64,000 nt of DNA from Symsagittifera roscoffensis (GCF_963678635.1 NC_087063.1:32192599-32256598); one strand, 5' to 3'. Shown: positions 26,090 to 37,062, counted from the stretch's first letter. Notes: a model not told the origin generated them from the letters alone. Translations and numbers: made by a program.

Positions 26090-29000
26090 GTGGCCAGAGC
26101 CGCAATGGATGAGATCAACAGAGGCACTGAGCGGACACTGGTTAGGATCGTTCCTTCCCAACGTCGTGATCATTCATCAAATAGCTCGGAGCGAACAACC
26201 CGCACGATAGCGTGTTCTGCGCCTGGTGGTGTCTTTGAGAAGTCTCGCGTGGTAGACATCAGGAAGAATCTGATGGCACGTCATCAGTTCACGCAAGTGC
26301 CAGCCGAGCATCCTCGAGCCTGCCTGAATGACATGAGCTGGAACCCCGCCACGAACGACCAGGTAATTCCCCCAGGGAGTCGCCATTTGATCATTGGAGA
26401 CAGTTTGGTGAGAGATCTGAATGAGATCTTCGTCTATGGTCAGACTACCATTCTGTCCTTTGGAGGAGCCTCAGTGGCTCAGGTCATCAAAATGATGGAA
26501 TTCCAGAGCGAGGATCATCTGGATACATTAATAATAATGCTGGGGACCAATGACGTCTCGAGAGCCCCCGTGACTCCGGAGAACAAGTGGGAACCTCTAT
26601 TGGTGTGTCTCTTGAACGAATTGAAAGAAAAGTACAGACCCAAGCTCGTGATCTTGTGCACGATACCACCAAATCCTTTGGTGGGCACCATAGCTGCAGA
26701 TTTCATGAATGGCAACGTGACGCGGTGGAATGAAATGACCCGCAGTCTGGTGAGAAACAACCCTGGCGAGTTGCGACTCCTGGATCTCGAGAACATGCTG
26801 CGCATGACTGACCACATCGCGCTCACTAAAGATGGAGTGCACTTCAATACCCAACGAGGGAGGCATTGGATTAATGATGTGTTTCAGACGCAATTGAGGG
26901 AAGCGGAGCAAGAGTCGAGGGCGACCGGTTCTTTGGCTCGGACCAATTCGACCGGAGGGAGTAGAATAAGGGCAACCGTGCCCGAATCCCTTGCCAACCG
27001 CCTAGGGCCCTTGGCAACGGAGACGGTTGGAGCCGCAACCGTTGCTCCAAGTTCAAACGTGAGAGACAGGCTAGGGACTGCTCCTCCTCCCAGGCCGCAA
27101 TCGATTGGAAGCCGACTCGGCAGATCGGTGGAACAGAACAACAGGAATAACTCCCAGACCGCGTCTAGGAGGAACGATCCGCCTGCCACGACAAATCCTG
27201 CTTCGACAACAGGACCGTCTACAAGTACCGTGCCAGCGGAGGGAATCGAATCAGGCAGCAGGCTGCTTTGGAATAGATCAGATCCTAGTCATTGGGGTCA
27301 GTATAAGACGGACATGTCGGCGAAGTTGAATATGAACACCTTGACGTGTCGGGAGGACGTGATGAGAATGACTGGCGGAGAAAGTCCTACAGTATCGCGA
27401 CTCTATCGGATACCGGGCGTGGATTGGCTGCTAGCAGAGCAGGAGAAATTCAGCTCCTCGACCTCACTCCGACATGTAGACTTGAATGGATTACCTCATG
27501 ACAATACCTTTGGACCTTTGAACACCCGGTCGCTCAACGATGTTCGAGATAGGACCCGGGAAAGGACACCACCTGCTCGCAAGGGCAAATTCCAGACAGA
27601 GAACAAGCCCAATAACAAGCATCACAAGATGTACAGGCAGTTTGCTAAACCACCCGGTCAGACGCCTGGCGAGTATTCAAGGGACTACCCCCGAACGACA
27701 ACGGTGGTTGGAGACGATAAGAGATATGGGAAACTGAAGGCCCCAATAGGCGATGGCCTTTTTTCAGCTTATGATCCCTTGGATATGAAGGCTGCCAAGT
27801 ATCTGATTGTGGCCGGCTCCGATTATCTCTACAGGCCCCGTTCTCTATTCTGGCCCGATGTTATTTTCTTGACGGCACCTAAATTGGACTGGGGACAAGC
27901 AATCGGCATGATGATAAGTGTGCGAAGGGTGGTCAGTATGGAGCCACAGGTAATAGTGGTTGCAGGCTCAAATGATCATCTGCAAAGCAGGGGCTTATTG
28001 TCACGTCTGACGGATGGGTCGATCCCGAGTAACGAGGTTATAGGGGAGGCGATAATGACACTGCTCTCGGCGATGGCCGAGGTAGAGGCAGCAGCAAGAC
28101 AACGCTTCACCATGAATGTGGTGAAGGTGATCTTTGTATTGTCACCAGGCTACGCTGCGTTGCCAGAACCCCTTCAATTTGTGTACACAATGGTCACAAC
28201 GATAGCAGAGGGGATATTCAACGTGATAATTCCTGCCCCGAACAGAGTAGTAGACCCAGATAATTACTACCCATCCCGATCTGAGCTTCCCGCTGTTTGG
28301 GCTGACATTTCCAATGCCATACAAGGGCTCAGAGATTGTAGCACAACTCGGTTGGTGCTAGATGAAATTCTGGGGTTGGAGCTGTCCAACTTCGCCAGAT
28401 TACTGAAGTTAAGACCAGGGGTAGATGACGATCATCTGTTAGTACAACAGGTGGCTGATGATCTCTGGTTCAGACAGATGGATCATGCAGAGAATGAGCA
28501 GGGAAGGATGATCAGAAAGAACATGACGTCAGCGGAGGAGGACCTCATGGCAATGGCTTTGCGTACGAAGCCGCACAACAACGTATGGTTGTATTTGTCA
28601 CCGAGGCTGTGCACCTTGGGTGAGGACGCGTTCGAGCATGCGCCGGCAATAATTAAAGAGATACATGTGTATCTAAAGAATCTATTTGATGCCCGGGAGT
28701 TAGCTGGAGGCAAGATGTTGAAACTGATGCAAGACGTAAACACAATGTCGCTGGACAAGTTCCAAGCCGACGTGCTGGCCACGAAGGCACAGTATGAACG
28801 ATCCGATGCTATCTTGGGTGGAATGGGAGTGGGATGGACGCCATCTTTCCTATCGACGTGCTATCCGAAGGCATCTAGGAACCTGATCGCGAGTTTCGTC
28901 AAGGACATCAGGAAGTTGTCGATTGGCCTGGTGCTAGCCTTATACGTGACATTTGGTCATGAAAACTTTGTGAAAGGACCGGCAAACCTCTTTACCCAAG

Positions 29001-32000
29001 CGTTGGCAGATTTGAGATTGGATGGACTCCTGACTCTGATTGCCATGACCTACGGTCGACTGGGTGACTTGCTTGTGCTGTTGCGTTACCCTGAACAACT
29101 ACAGGGACCCAGTCGTGAGTTCAATGCACAGTTGGAAACCGCCTCGCTCAAGAAGATGAAAGACTGGAGGACTCTCCTGCTTCAATACCTCTTGCAACAG
29201 AACAGAAGCGTCACGGGAGAAGACAAGGTGGCGACAAACGCAGGCGAATGTAAGCAGTATTGTGGCATGCCCTTACTGACGGACTTGGCTGTCATGATGC
29301 GGATTGATCCGTTGGCTCTGGTCCACGGGCTGAGGGAATTCGTCACAGTGGTGTATGGACCGGTGATGTCTTTTGTGTTCCCGGATGTGCAAGTTAAAGC
29401 GTACAGGAATTCGGTGTTGTACGTCAACCTGGTCTCAGTCGTGGATTGTTCCGTGCTGAATTGGGTGGAGCAGAGTGAGCTGAGAAGGCTGGCTAGCGAC
29501 GATAGGCTGTTCGGAAGAATAGCAGAGCCAGGCTGGGTGTTGATGGACTTCAACAACCACTTCAAGTGCCGAATGGGCCGTGAGGATCTGTCCCACATCC
29601 AGTTTAACCCAAAACTTTGGAATTTGAGACCAGTGGTGAAAGATACAGGAGAGGCTGTGGGAGTACCTCAATTGCCAGGAGCCTACACCCACGCGAAAGA
29701 GAATCAGCAAACATGGCTTCCTGGGTCCAGGCCGCTGCCGGACCAATGCCCTCGATATCCACCGATAAGGAGGATGTTGTTGGGAGTCACATCTCCCATC
29801 ATTGCCCCTCGCATCGGAGCAGCTCGTGACGCAGAGAAGAGAGTGCTGAAGTGGAGTGGAGGGATGGAGCCGCGCTTCATCAGCTGGAACGCTGCCGCCG
29901 CGCACACGTTTGACTTCTCATTCCCTGATGCTTGGAGCAGGAAAAAGATCAAGGCACTACCCTCCAGGAGACCAGAGGTCTCGGCTGAAACTTGGAACGA
30001 AGTGTATTCTCCCACGGATGACTTATCGAGACTGAAGTGGTCAGGAGAGGCGAAAGTAGTGATGCTGGAGGTGGCAAGGGAGAGCAGAGGAGGCTCATAT
30101 ATAACGATAGAAGACCTGGCTCCACATGGCGAGGAGTTAGTAGAATTCCTGGTGGATGGTGAATTGTTTTATCACGCAGGAGACATGACCGTACCGATTC
30201 GGCCGGATTCGGGCACAGACGCACGACAAGGACCCTCGGGACCCAAGCCGAAGCCTGATGCGGATGACGATGAATTGATGGATCAGGACGATAATGATGA
30301 CGAGACCGGAAGTAAGACTGAAAAACCGGGAGAGACCGACCTAGGAGCGTTGGAGAGGTACTTGCTAGAATACCGGTTCAGTGAAGACGACGATGGGGAG
30401 GTCGATGGGAGTCTACTGCTAATGACGCCATCGTCTGCCATGTCCCCTACAAAGGAGGCGTCGGCCGATCTATCTCCGATGGACCCAATAAGCCAGGCTA
30501 GAGAGTGCCGAAGCAAGGATCCGCAGAGACTGCTTCATGAATCACCGAGGAGGAGGAAGATCGAAGAGTCGATGAAGATATCATTCCTCAGTACGTTACC
30601 AGAAGAGGAATGGGAAAGATATCAAATGGAACTGGAAGGCAAGACAGGAGCAACCTGGAGCCGAGTGAACTTCATGGAAAAATCGTGGGACGTGATACGA
30701 CGATATGGGACACAATCCATAATGAAGGTGGGATTGAATCAACCCATCATGCGTGAAGTCCTGGAGAAAATAGTGAACTCCATGGAGTCGGATGTTCTGA
30801 CCGAGTCAGTTACAGAAGACAGTGCCGATGATCAGCAGGGCACAAAGAAGTTACTTGTTAGACGAGCCAAAAAAGGGCTGAAGAGACTGAAAGGAAAGAC
30901 AGGGAGTCGAGTCGTGAACCAGAGGGTGGTGAAGTCAAAAGCCAAGACCGTGGTGACCTCTCTGATTAGTACGGGTCGGTCAGGCGAGAGCGGGCAAGGA
31001 GATGGTGCGACACCAGCCGGGGGAGAAAAAGAAAACCTGATACCCCCTATGCTCTTGGCAGGTCTGACCATAACCGCTACGAGATCGAAGAAGACGGCGC
31101 GAACCCTGGCAGACACTAAGTTAGAAATGGAAATCCTCAGTCAATGTGGATCTGGAGGACTTGAAGATTATAGACCCTCGCGAATCAACATGGCCAAGTT
31201 GAAACTGGAAGGACAACTCGATGTGGTCGAGTACAGTCGAATAACTGTGCCGGAATCGGTCCACATGGGAGATCCGGCAGGGGGTTATGTGGAGATGTTG
31301 AAAGCGAGGAACTCCGCGAGAGGGCACCTGATGGCTTGGAGCGAGAAGCGAGTCATGCAGGAATATCTGAAAGAGCTCACGGAGAATTCGAACTTAAATC
31401 GAAAAGAATACGGAACGGTAATGTCCTCTGAAGCGAATGAAGTCGGATTGGAAAAATTGCTAGAAATCTCCTGGAGGGCGGCCCTCCAGAGATACTTCGA
31501 CGAGGCGATGCATGCACCTGCTACGGTGGCGGCATACCTGGCTCATCCTTGCGTGAGAACTGATCTGCAAGTACGGTTGGCTTGGTGCTTGATGGGCATC
31601 AAGAGAGCGGAGTATGAAGCCAGTAATGATTCGAAATCACGGGAACAGGAACTGGAGTTTATGGAAGCTCTGCGAGCGTTGATTTCGAAAGACGATTCTG
31701 CGATAGCATGGGCTAAGCGTAAGGATGCCCTTTGCTTTGTCAGGTTCGTGGTGGATCGTATCCCCACTCCTGTTTTGGGAGAATGTATAAAGATCATTCG
31801 GCAAAAGGGAGTTGATTGCGAAAGGAACTTCCTTAGGGCACTACTGGAACTATATCAGGACATGCCATTGACCGTGCCAAGCAAGGAGTCGAATGATATG
31901 GAAAGCTATCGCAAGTTGGAAGAGGTGAGAAGATATTCCAACAAAGAATTGAAAGTGAGCCGAGAGTTGATTGAAGCGGTCAGAGGACAAAAAAAGTTTA

Positions 32001-34060
32001 CAAGACTAGGGAAACTGAAGTCGTTCCAATATGTGTCTGGCATACCGGGGATGGCGTATAATCCCTTCGTGAATGAAGAAGCCAGGGAAGCGTACTTCGA
32101 CTATGAGCAAGTCATGGTACTCAATTTCTGGGTCGAACGTATTAAAGAAACTGGGATGCTGATGGTGGAACAACCCAAGCTGGGAATTATTTTGGAAGAA
32201 CGAGTGGTCGAACCCTCGGTTCCCGAGCTAAAGGGGCAAGTGAGTTTTGATTGTGGTTCTTGGGACGGTCCCTTGAAAACCAGTCTAGTGACGATGTGGG
32301 AACTCATGAAGCCTTCTTGGTGCCCTCATCCTAATGTCGGTTTAATCTGGGACATGACGGCGGATATTACGTTAGACCTAGATGATGATGCGAGTTTACA
32401 TGATCTGGCCATGATGCACCATCTGCTGGCCATGAAGTCGACGAAGCGGAAGAGCAATCCATCCACGGAGCTGCCTGAGGAAAGTCCATCGAGCGATTGG
32501 TTGAAGCAAGGCACATGCTTGGCTCAACAAAGTAGGATGGAAGGGCATGTTTGCAACTTGGGACACTGCCTGATTTCGCTGAGCGAGCAGCATCGACAAC
32601 TGGCACGATTGTACGGAAGATTGAGCATGTCAGATAAGAGTGCCATGGAGTTGGTTGCAGACTGCCATGGGGTGACAGACGTAAACTTGATCACAGCCCT
32701 GGGATTTTGTAGCATGACGAGTTCGATAGAATCGCTTGAGCGCCTAGAGCGTGCCCATGAGCTAGTGACGTCCCTCAGCGTGGAGATATTCCCTGGAGCG
32801 TTACAAACAGAGCAGAAGATTGGAGGCTGGCGAGAAGCTCTAGAAAACGAAATGAATCTGAAGGATAGTGAAGCCTATCACAGACCTACTGGTTCAAAAT
32901 ATATGGTGGGTTCGAGCTCCGCGCCATATTGTAATAGCAAGTATCCTACGCACATGGTAGTGATGGATGCTAGGACGCAACAAGTGTTGGTTGACCAACT
33001 TTTCTCTGTGCCAAAGTGCGTGAGGTTGGCCAGAATGTCAGAAAGGTCATATGACTTGTTGGCAAAGATCTTTCGGGCAGACCCGAAAAGATCTGAAGGC
33101 GAGTTGGAAGACGTTGTGGGTGAAGAGTTCATGAGACTGAACGAAGGTAACGTGAGTGAGTTCCAGAAACAGAAAGCGAGTGGAGCGTTACCCACTGAAT
33201 TCCCCACCATAGAAGAGAAAGACGATTTACATAGAATCCTGATGGAAGTGGAACCGTTGCTGGGAGCCTCAGGGTATCGGACCCGAAGGAACATAGTGAG
33301 GACCCATGGGGAGTATCCTTGCCACTGCTTGGCGCAGACGTTGTGGTACCCCAAACGCGGGAATCTGATGCTAGTATGGGACGTGGAGGAGTTTTACTCC
33401 ACGGGGTTGCCCGATCAGAATCAACAAGTGTCAATCGTGGTGGTTAGCGCCATGCTAGCAGTGAGATGGTTGGAGGCTAACGCGGACACAAGTCAGCAGG
33501 AGACGGCCGTGCCGACTCCTGAGCAGCTGAGCAACGTGAAGATGAGTCGTGAATTGGATCTTTTCAGAACCACCTGCAAGGTTCTGAGGATACCTAAAGC
33601 CATTGAAAGAATATGGTCAAGGCAAAGATTGATGCCCTGGTTCCGTGCAGTGATGACATCTTGGATGTATGAACGCGCGAAGCGTCACATGTCAAGGAAC
33701 ACGGAAGCCTATCAATCTTTCCAGCTAGATATAGCACCAGGAGCCTATAAACGAGCATTCCTGACGCACAGAAACGCGGTCACCACAGCGGTGAAGCGGG
33801 TAGCTGGAGCGCCTTGTGTTACTGAAGATGAGAAGAAAGAGGTCTTGAGAGCTGACCTAGAACGAAACGTGAGCCTATGTCTTCACAACAGCTTTTGCAG
33901 GAACCGGGAGCAAAAGGTTAATGTTGACTTGCTACCTTGTTGCAAACCGAGGTTGTTGGAACAGGAGGGTTGGGGCACGGCCCGCAACTCTCTGGACATG
34001 TTAGAGAAAGTCCTGGAAGACAGTGACGCTGAACATCAGGATGGAGAAGTGATGGAGTGA
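26090..34060 (+). CDS. ORF3b: 2,656-codon protein with an SGNH hydrolase and a degenerate second SGNH domain
   Basis: The frame is unbroken for almost 8 kb; the first ATG is at 26105. Numbering from 26090, residues about 95-270 form an SGNH/GDSL-esterase domain with every block: S105 in I-G-D-S-L, Gly in G-G-A-S, N154 in G-T-N-D, and D248/H251 in D-G-V-H-F. A second copy-like domain lies at about 570-720 (A-G-S-D-Y-L, G-S-N-D at 626-629) but lacks the D-x-x-H block. About 270-500 is Ser/Arg/Pro-rich. Further on is an acidic run near 1385-1410 and a basic cluster near 1590-1620. The remaining 1,000 or so residues are soluble-looking and unrecognised. No signal peptide or membrane segments are seen, so it is not an envelope. 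SGNH domains in LINE ORF1 proteins are known; this size in a gypsy element is unusual. Confidence 0.85.
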   Translation: MARAAMDEINRGTERTLVRIVPSQRRDHSSNSSERTTRTIACSAPGGVFEKSRVVDIRKNLMARHQFTQVPAEHPRACLNDMSWNPATNDQVIPPGSRHLIIGDSLVRDLNEIFVYGQTTILSFGGASVAQVIKMMEFQSEDHLDTLIIMLGTNDVSRAPVTPENKWEPLLVCLLNELKEKYRPKLVILCTIPPNPLVGTIAADFMNGNVTRWNEMTRSLVRNNPGELRLLDLENMLRMTDHIALTKDGVHFNTQRGRHWINDVFQTQLREAEQESRATGSLARTNSTGGSRIRATVPESLANRLGPLATETVGAATVAPSSNVRDRLGTAPPPRPQSIGSRLGRSVEQNNRNNSQTASRRNDPPATTNPASTTGPSTSTVPAEGIESGSRLLWNRSDPSHWGQYKTDMSAKLNMNTLTCREDVMRMTGGESPTVSRLYRIPGVDWLLAEQEKFSSSTSLRHVDLNGLPHDNTFGPLNTRSLNDVRDRTRERTPPARKGKFQTENKPNNKHHKMYRQFAKPPGQTPGEYSRDYPRTTTVVGDDKRYGKLKAPIGDGLFSAYDPLDMKAAKYLIVAGSDYLYRPRSLFWPDVIFLTAPKLDWGQAIGMMISVRRVVSMEPQVIVVAGSNDHLQSRGLLSRLTDGSIPSNEVIGEAIMTLLSAMAEVEAAARQRFTMNVVKVIFVLSPGYAALPEPLQFVYTMVTTIAEGIFNVIIPAPNRVVDPDNYYPSRSELPAVWADISNAIQGLRDCSTTRLVLDEILGLELSNFARLLKLRPGVDDDHLLVQQVADDLWFRQMDHAENEQGRMIRKNMTSAEEDLMAMALRTKPHNNVWLYLSPRLCTLGEDAFEHAPAIIKEIHVYLKNLFDARELAGGKMLKLMQDVNTMSLDKFQADVLATKAQYERSDAILGGMGVGWTPSFLSTCYPKASRNLIASFVKDIRKLSIGLVLALYVTFGHENFVKGPANLFTQALADLRLDGLLTLIAMTYGRLGDLLVLLRYPEQLQGPSREFNAQLETASLKKMKDWRTLLLQYLLQQNRSVTGEDKVATNAGECKQYCGMPLLTDLAVMMRIDPLALVHGLREFVTVVYGPVMSFVFPDVQVKAYRNSVLYVNLVSVVDCSVLNWVEQSELRRLASDDRLFGRIAEPGWVLMDFNNHFKCRMGREDLSHIQFNPKLWNLRPVVKDTGEAVGVPQLPGAYTHAKENQQTWLPGSRPLPDQCPRYPPIRRMLLGVTSPIIAPRIGAARDAEKRVLKWSGGMEPRFISWNAAAAHTFDFSFPDAWSRKKIKALPSRRPEVSAETWNEVYSPTDDLSRLKWSGEAKVVMLEVARESRGGSYITIEDLAPHGEELVEFLVDGELFYHAGDMTVPIRPDSGTDARQGPSGPKPKPDADDDELMDQDDNDDETGSKTEKPGETDLGALERYLLEYRFSEDDDGEVDGSLLLMTPSSAMSPTKEASADLSPMDPISQARECRSKDPQRLLHESPRRRKIEESMKISFLSTLPEEEWERYQMELEGKTGATWSRVNFMEKSWDVIRRYGTQSIMKVGLNQPIMREVLEKIVNSMESDVLTESVTEDSADDQQGTKKLLVRRAKKGLKRLKGKTGSRVVNQRVVKSKAKTVVTSLISTGRSGESGQGDGATPAGGEKENLIPPMLLAGLTITATRSKKTARTLADTKLEMEILSQCGSGGLEDYRPSRINMAKLKLEGQLDVVEYSRITVPESVHMGDPAGGYVEMLKARNSARGHLMAWSEKRVMQEYLKELTENSNLNRKEYGTVMSSEANEVGLEKLLEISWRAALQRYFDEAMHAPATVAAYLAHPCVRTDLQVRLAWCLMGIKRAEYEASNDSKSREQELEFMEALRALISKDDSAIAWAKRKDALCFVRFVVDRIPTPVLGECIKIIRQKGVDCERNFLRALLELYQDMPLTVPSKESNDMESYRKLEEVRRYSNKELKVSRELIEAVRGQKKFTRLGKLKSFQYVSGIPGMAYNPFVNEEAREAYFDYEQVMVLNFWVERIKETGMLMVEQPKLGIILEERVVEPSVPELKGQVSFDCGSWDGPLKTSLVTMWELMKPSWCPHPNVGLIWDMTADITLDLDDDASLHDLAMMHHLLAMKSTKRKSNPSTELPEESPSSDWLKQGTCLAQQSRMEGHVCNLGHCLISLSEQHRQLARLYGRLSMSDKSAMELVADCHGVTDVNLITALGFCSMTSSIESLERLERAHELVTSLSVEIFPGALQTEQKIGGWREALENEMNLKDSEAYHRPTGSKYMVGSSSAPYCNSKYPTHMVVMDARTQQVLVDQLFSVPKCVRLARMSERSYDLLAKIFRADPKRSEGELEDVVGEEFMRLNEGNVSEFQKQKASGALPTEFPTIEEKDDLHRILMEVEPLLGASGYRTRRNIVRTHGEYPCHCLAQTLWYPKRGNLMLVWDVEEFYSTGLPDQNQQVSIVVVSAMLAVRWLEANADTSQQETAVPTPEQLSNVKMSRELDLFRTTCKVLRIPKAIERIWSRQRLMPWFRAVMTSWMYERAKRHMSRNTEAYQSFQLDIAPGAYKRAFLTHRNAVTTAVKRVAGAPCVTEDEKKEVLRADLERNVSLCLHNSFCRNREQKVNVDLLPCCKPRLLEQEGWGTARNSLDMLEKVLEDSDAEHQDGEVME

Positions 34061-34808
34061 AGATGACCAAAGAAGAGAAGAGAAGGAGAGAAAACTTGAT
34101 TGTATTTGTGTGCTAAAACTTAAACCAATCAACCAAGTTTGATTATTGAACTTGTTAAACTTTTTGTTTTGATTTAGTTTGGTCAGACCAAACTTTGAAA
34201 ATTGTTGCAATTGTTAAAATTGTTGAAATTATTGATTTTAGTTACTATTATCTATGTATGTATATGAGGAACCTAGGTGAGTATATTTACCTATTTAATC
34301 ACGACTGGAGTTTTTAACCTGTGTAAGACACAAATTCACTGTGTGGCGACATGGTAAGTTTGGGTAAACTCGCTCGAGAAGGGTGGGTAACTCAAGAACT
34401 TTCCTAGCCACAGAGTTTCTTAGTTTTAAAATTGAAAGGACCGCATAAATGACTGATTATACTTGGTGAGTAATGTTAAGTTAATTTTAACGGGTGCGTG
34501 GCCGTGCCACGTCCCACTTTTTAATCACAAAGAGCAAAAAGAAGTTTTATGGCAAGACGACGTAAGTAGTCAGAAAATAAATTTTATCTAGGACACTCCT
34601 CATGGTGCAAATTTTGTGAAAATGTTGGAAGGCAGTGAGATGTAGTACGATGCCATTTGTGAACACGTAGTGAGTTGAGGTGGAGTAGATAAATTTCATT
34701 TTCTTATGCAATTTGTAAGATTGATTACAGAAAACTGGATAACTACTTGACGATAACCCGGTCTTATGCGATCAATAGGGACATTGATGGAGACTTTTCC
34801 GGGGAGTA
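34061..34808 (+). other. 3' untranslated region of the LTR element
   Basis: It holds a 26-nt purine run (34069-34094) soon after the last stop, and only a short purine stretch (ggggag, 34801-34806) directly before the 3' LTR as a possible polypurine tract. No gene is seen. Confidence 0.5.
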
Positions 34809-35666
34809 TGTGCCATTCTGCCAGATGACACAGCACAACCTTCCGGCGACGTAAAAAAAGGACGGCTAAAGGCCTTATGAACGAAAAAGTGTTGCGAAGG
34901 AGGGTCAGAATGTTCTAGAATTTTATTTTTCAAAATTTCGATTGAAGAGTGAACATTTCTGAGAAATAGAAAAAGTCGGCCATTTTGACTAAAAAAGAAG
35001 AGAAAACACAACGACGCCATATATTGTGAAGAACAGTCGTACCAGAGACAGGAGAATTACGAAGCCTCTTATCGTGGCAATAACACACGATAAGAACCTT
35101 AGCGACGGAAATTTGTGGAGAAGGAGGCTTCAGTGGGGGAAGAAATATACCACGGGACCCTCCCGGGACACGAAAAATAAGAGATAAGAGTGTTATCTCA
35201 AGAATATTACGGGAGCGGAGGCTTGGTCCCCCAGAGACTGTCTATGTGAAGGGACTGTATAGACTGACTGTATAGCTGCTACAATGTCATAGATCTTAAT
35301 TAACACCGTTATTATTTAATATTTCAGAGCATGAGTAGCTAGAAAAAGGAAAGGGTCAATCCATCTCCACACAAAAACATATTAAAATAGGTTGTTTGAG
35401 CCGTGTTTTTAATGACAATCATGTAGTCTGAGGATCCGAGACTCAGCTATGTGGTTGTGTTCGCATGTAAACGAAAGCTGATCAAAAGTCGTTTGACTGA
35501 TGGCCTAAAAATGGTAACTTTTTACTTTGCCCTAAACAGACCAGAAAATCAACTGGCAAGGTCGAGACGGTGAAAAACGAGTAGGATTAAGGTAACTGAC
35601 GCCTGCCAGTCGTTAATAGGTACTTTTTCTACGCTCCGTCGCTGTGTAGTATTTGGGCGAATGTTA
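34809..35666 (+). repeat. 3' long terminal repeat
   Basis: It is 858 bp, TGTGCC to GTTA. Compared with the 5' LTR it lacks 23 bp, has a one-base insertion that destroys the TATA box, and differs at its last bases. The length difference of 24 is fully explained by these changes. Confidence 0.85.
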
Positions 35667-35671
35667 CATCC
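35667..35671. repeat. Right target-site duplication CATCC
   Basis: It is an exact copy of 11266-11270, lies directly after the 3' LTR and marks the insertion end. Confidence 0.7.
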
Positions 35672-37062
35672 ATTGATGACAACAACACCCCGCTCCCTCG
35701 ATCATCATCATTTACTGCTATCTTTTCCGAGTCTATTGAGGTCGACGGGGCGCCATGAGTCCCGATCGAGAGCGTCTTCTTTCCTGAACCAGTGTGTTTT
35801 CATCAAACCTTGAACTTCCGCTGCCTAATTTTTTGATCTTCATCTTGGGCTTTTCCTTCTATGTTCAGATCAAAGTGTCTATCCCCCATCATAGTGTACA
35901 TTATCCATTCTACTTAGTTTTAAGTATCTCATAGATTGTTTGATTCTACTGTAAAGACGGACTCCATTTCTGCTTATCTAAATGATAGTTTCTCATTTTT
36001 CTGAAAATATTTTAGTAATTTCTCAGCATCATGGAAAATTTTTTTCAACAGAGACCAGGGAAGCGTTCCTTGTCTTTTTGAAACCCCAAAAATTCAGTGT
36101 TTTATTGTGCCTTCATGTGGCTTTTGGAGTAAAATAGTGAAATAGTTTAGATTAAAAAAATGAATAGAAAAAATCAAAAGCGAAATAGGGATGTCGAAAA
36201 ATGACCCTTAGTTAATTTTAACTGAAATGACAGTTTTTTGAAAATTTTTAAGCAACTTAACGTCTTATCAGTTAAAACCACGCGGGGCCTTTTTTTGCCC
36301 GCTGGAGTAGTCCCAAATTCTGTAAAATTCTGTTTAGCGTTAGGATTTATTTCGCGACTAGCTCATATATATTAACCATTTTAAATTTGTCTATAACCTT
36401 GTGTGGGCCTAGCAACCTAATTCCAGACAAAGTAGTCCACCATAAATGGTAACTTGTGAACTGTGTAATCAGCATCCTAGTTAGTTGAATATGTCTAGGA
36501 GAACAGGCCGACGGAACTTCAGACCGAAATTTCAATGTAAGCACTTCAACACGCTAATGTTTTTTATTCCTAAAAAGTTAGTTGTTTAAAATTTATGCAA
36601 CTTTAGTGCACTATAATCCTTTTTCATGACAATGCACCACTAAAGAATGGCATCCGTTTGTTACATCAACCGGATTTTGAAATGCATATATTAAAAATAT
36701 GGAAAACCCTTTTAACAATGTTTTAATTTTTTAAATTCCTAATTGATAAGGCACAGATTTTATGAAAATTTCCATTTGAAGTCCTTAATTTTACGACTTG
36801 GCTTGAAGTCTCTTCGGCTTGATGTCCTGCACCAGTTGAATATGTACTTAAAGTCAACACTGTTGCCAGTCAGATTATTTAGTTTCTTGTTCAAGTTTCG
36901 GCGTGCTTCAAACATTTCGGCGCTCTAATGAGCCTGTCATCCAATCAGGTAAATATTTGCTGGTCCATACTTAACATAAAACAAAAGGTTGAAAGTTCGA
37001 TCAAAACCAATGAACACCTGTGATTCATTTGGACTATTACTTGAACGAGTTAAGAACTGATA
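35672..37062. other. Noncoding flank between the LTR element and the P450 gene
   Basis: It is AT-rich with no convincing exon. It should include the P450 promoter and 5' UTR, but no TATA box is clear. A short open stretch on - (36347-36544) has no recognisable family. Confidence 0.5.

Larger units (their letters stand above)
11271..35666 (+). mobile_element. Giant 24.4-kb Ty3/gypsy-type LTR retrotransposon
   Basis: Two near-identical LTRs (11271-12152 and 34809-35666) enclose gag, protease, RT, RNase H and integrase in Ty3/gypsy order. They also enclose about 10 kb of extra coding sequence and a 3.1-kb leader. Most gypsy elements are 5-12 kb, so this one is exceptionally large; giant LTR elements are known in some plants and planarians. 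The block is more GC-rich than the surroundings. No envelope-like signal peptide or membrane-spanning segment was seen in the extra ORFs. In-frame stops and frame changes (see the individual entries) mean this copy either is damaged or uses recoding. Confidence 0.9.

Noticed and set aside
26177-33434. Minus-strand ORFs over the SGNH protein gene (for example 29435-29905 and 32878-33354)
   Set aside because: They are shadows of the unbroken plus-strand frame and have no recognisable domain.
25193-34060. The extra ORFs as a retroviral envelope
   Set aside because: No signal peptide, no membrane-spanning anchor, no furin-like site followed by a fusion-type segment, and an SGNH domain instead.
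34069-34094. Purine run as the polypurine tract of the LTR element
   Set aside because: It is a good tract by composition but lies about 700 bp before the 3' LTR. The primer tract should touch the LTR.
36347-36544. Possible coding fragment on the minus strand upstream of the P450
   Set aside because: 65 codons with no recognisable family and no neighbouring pieces.
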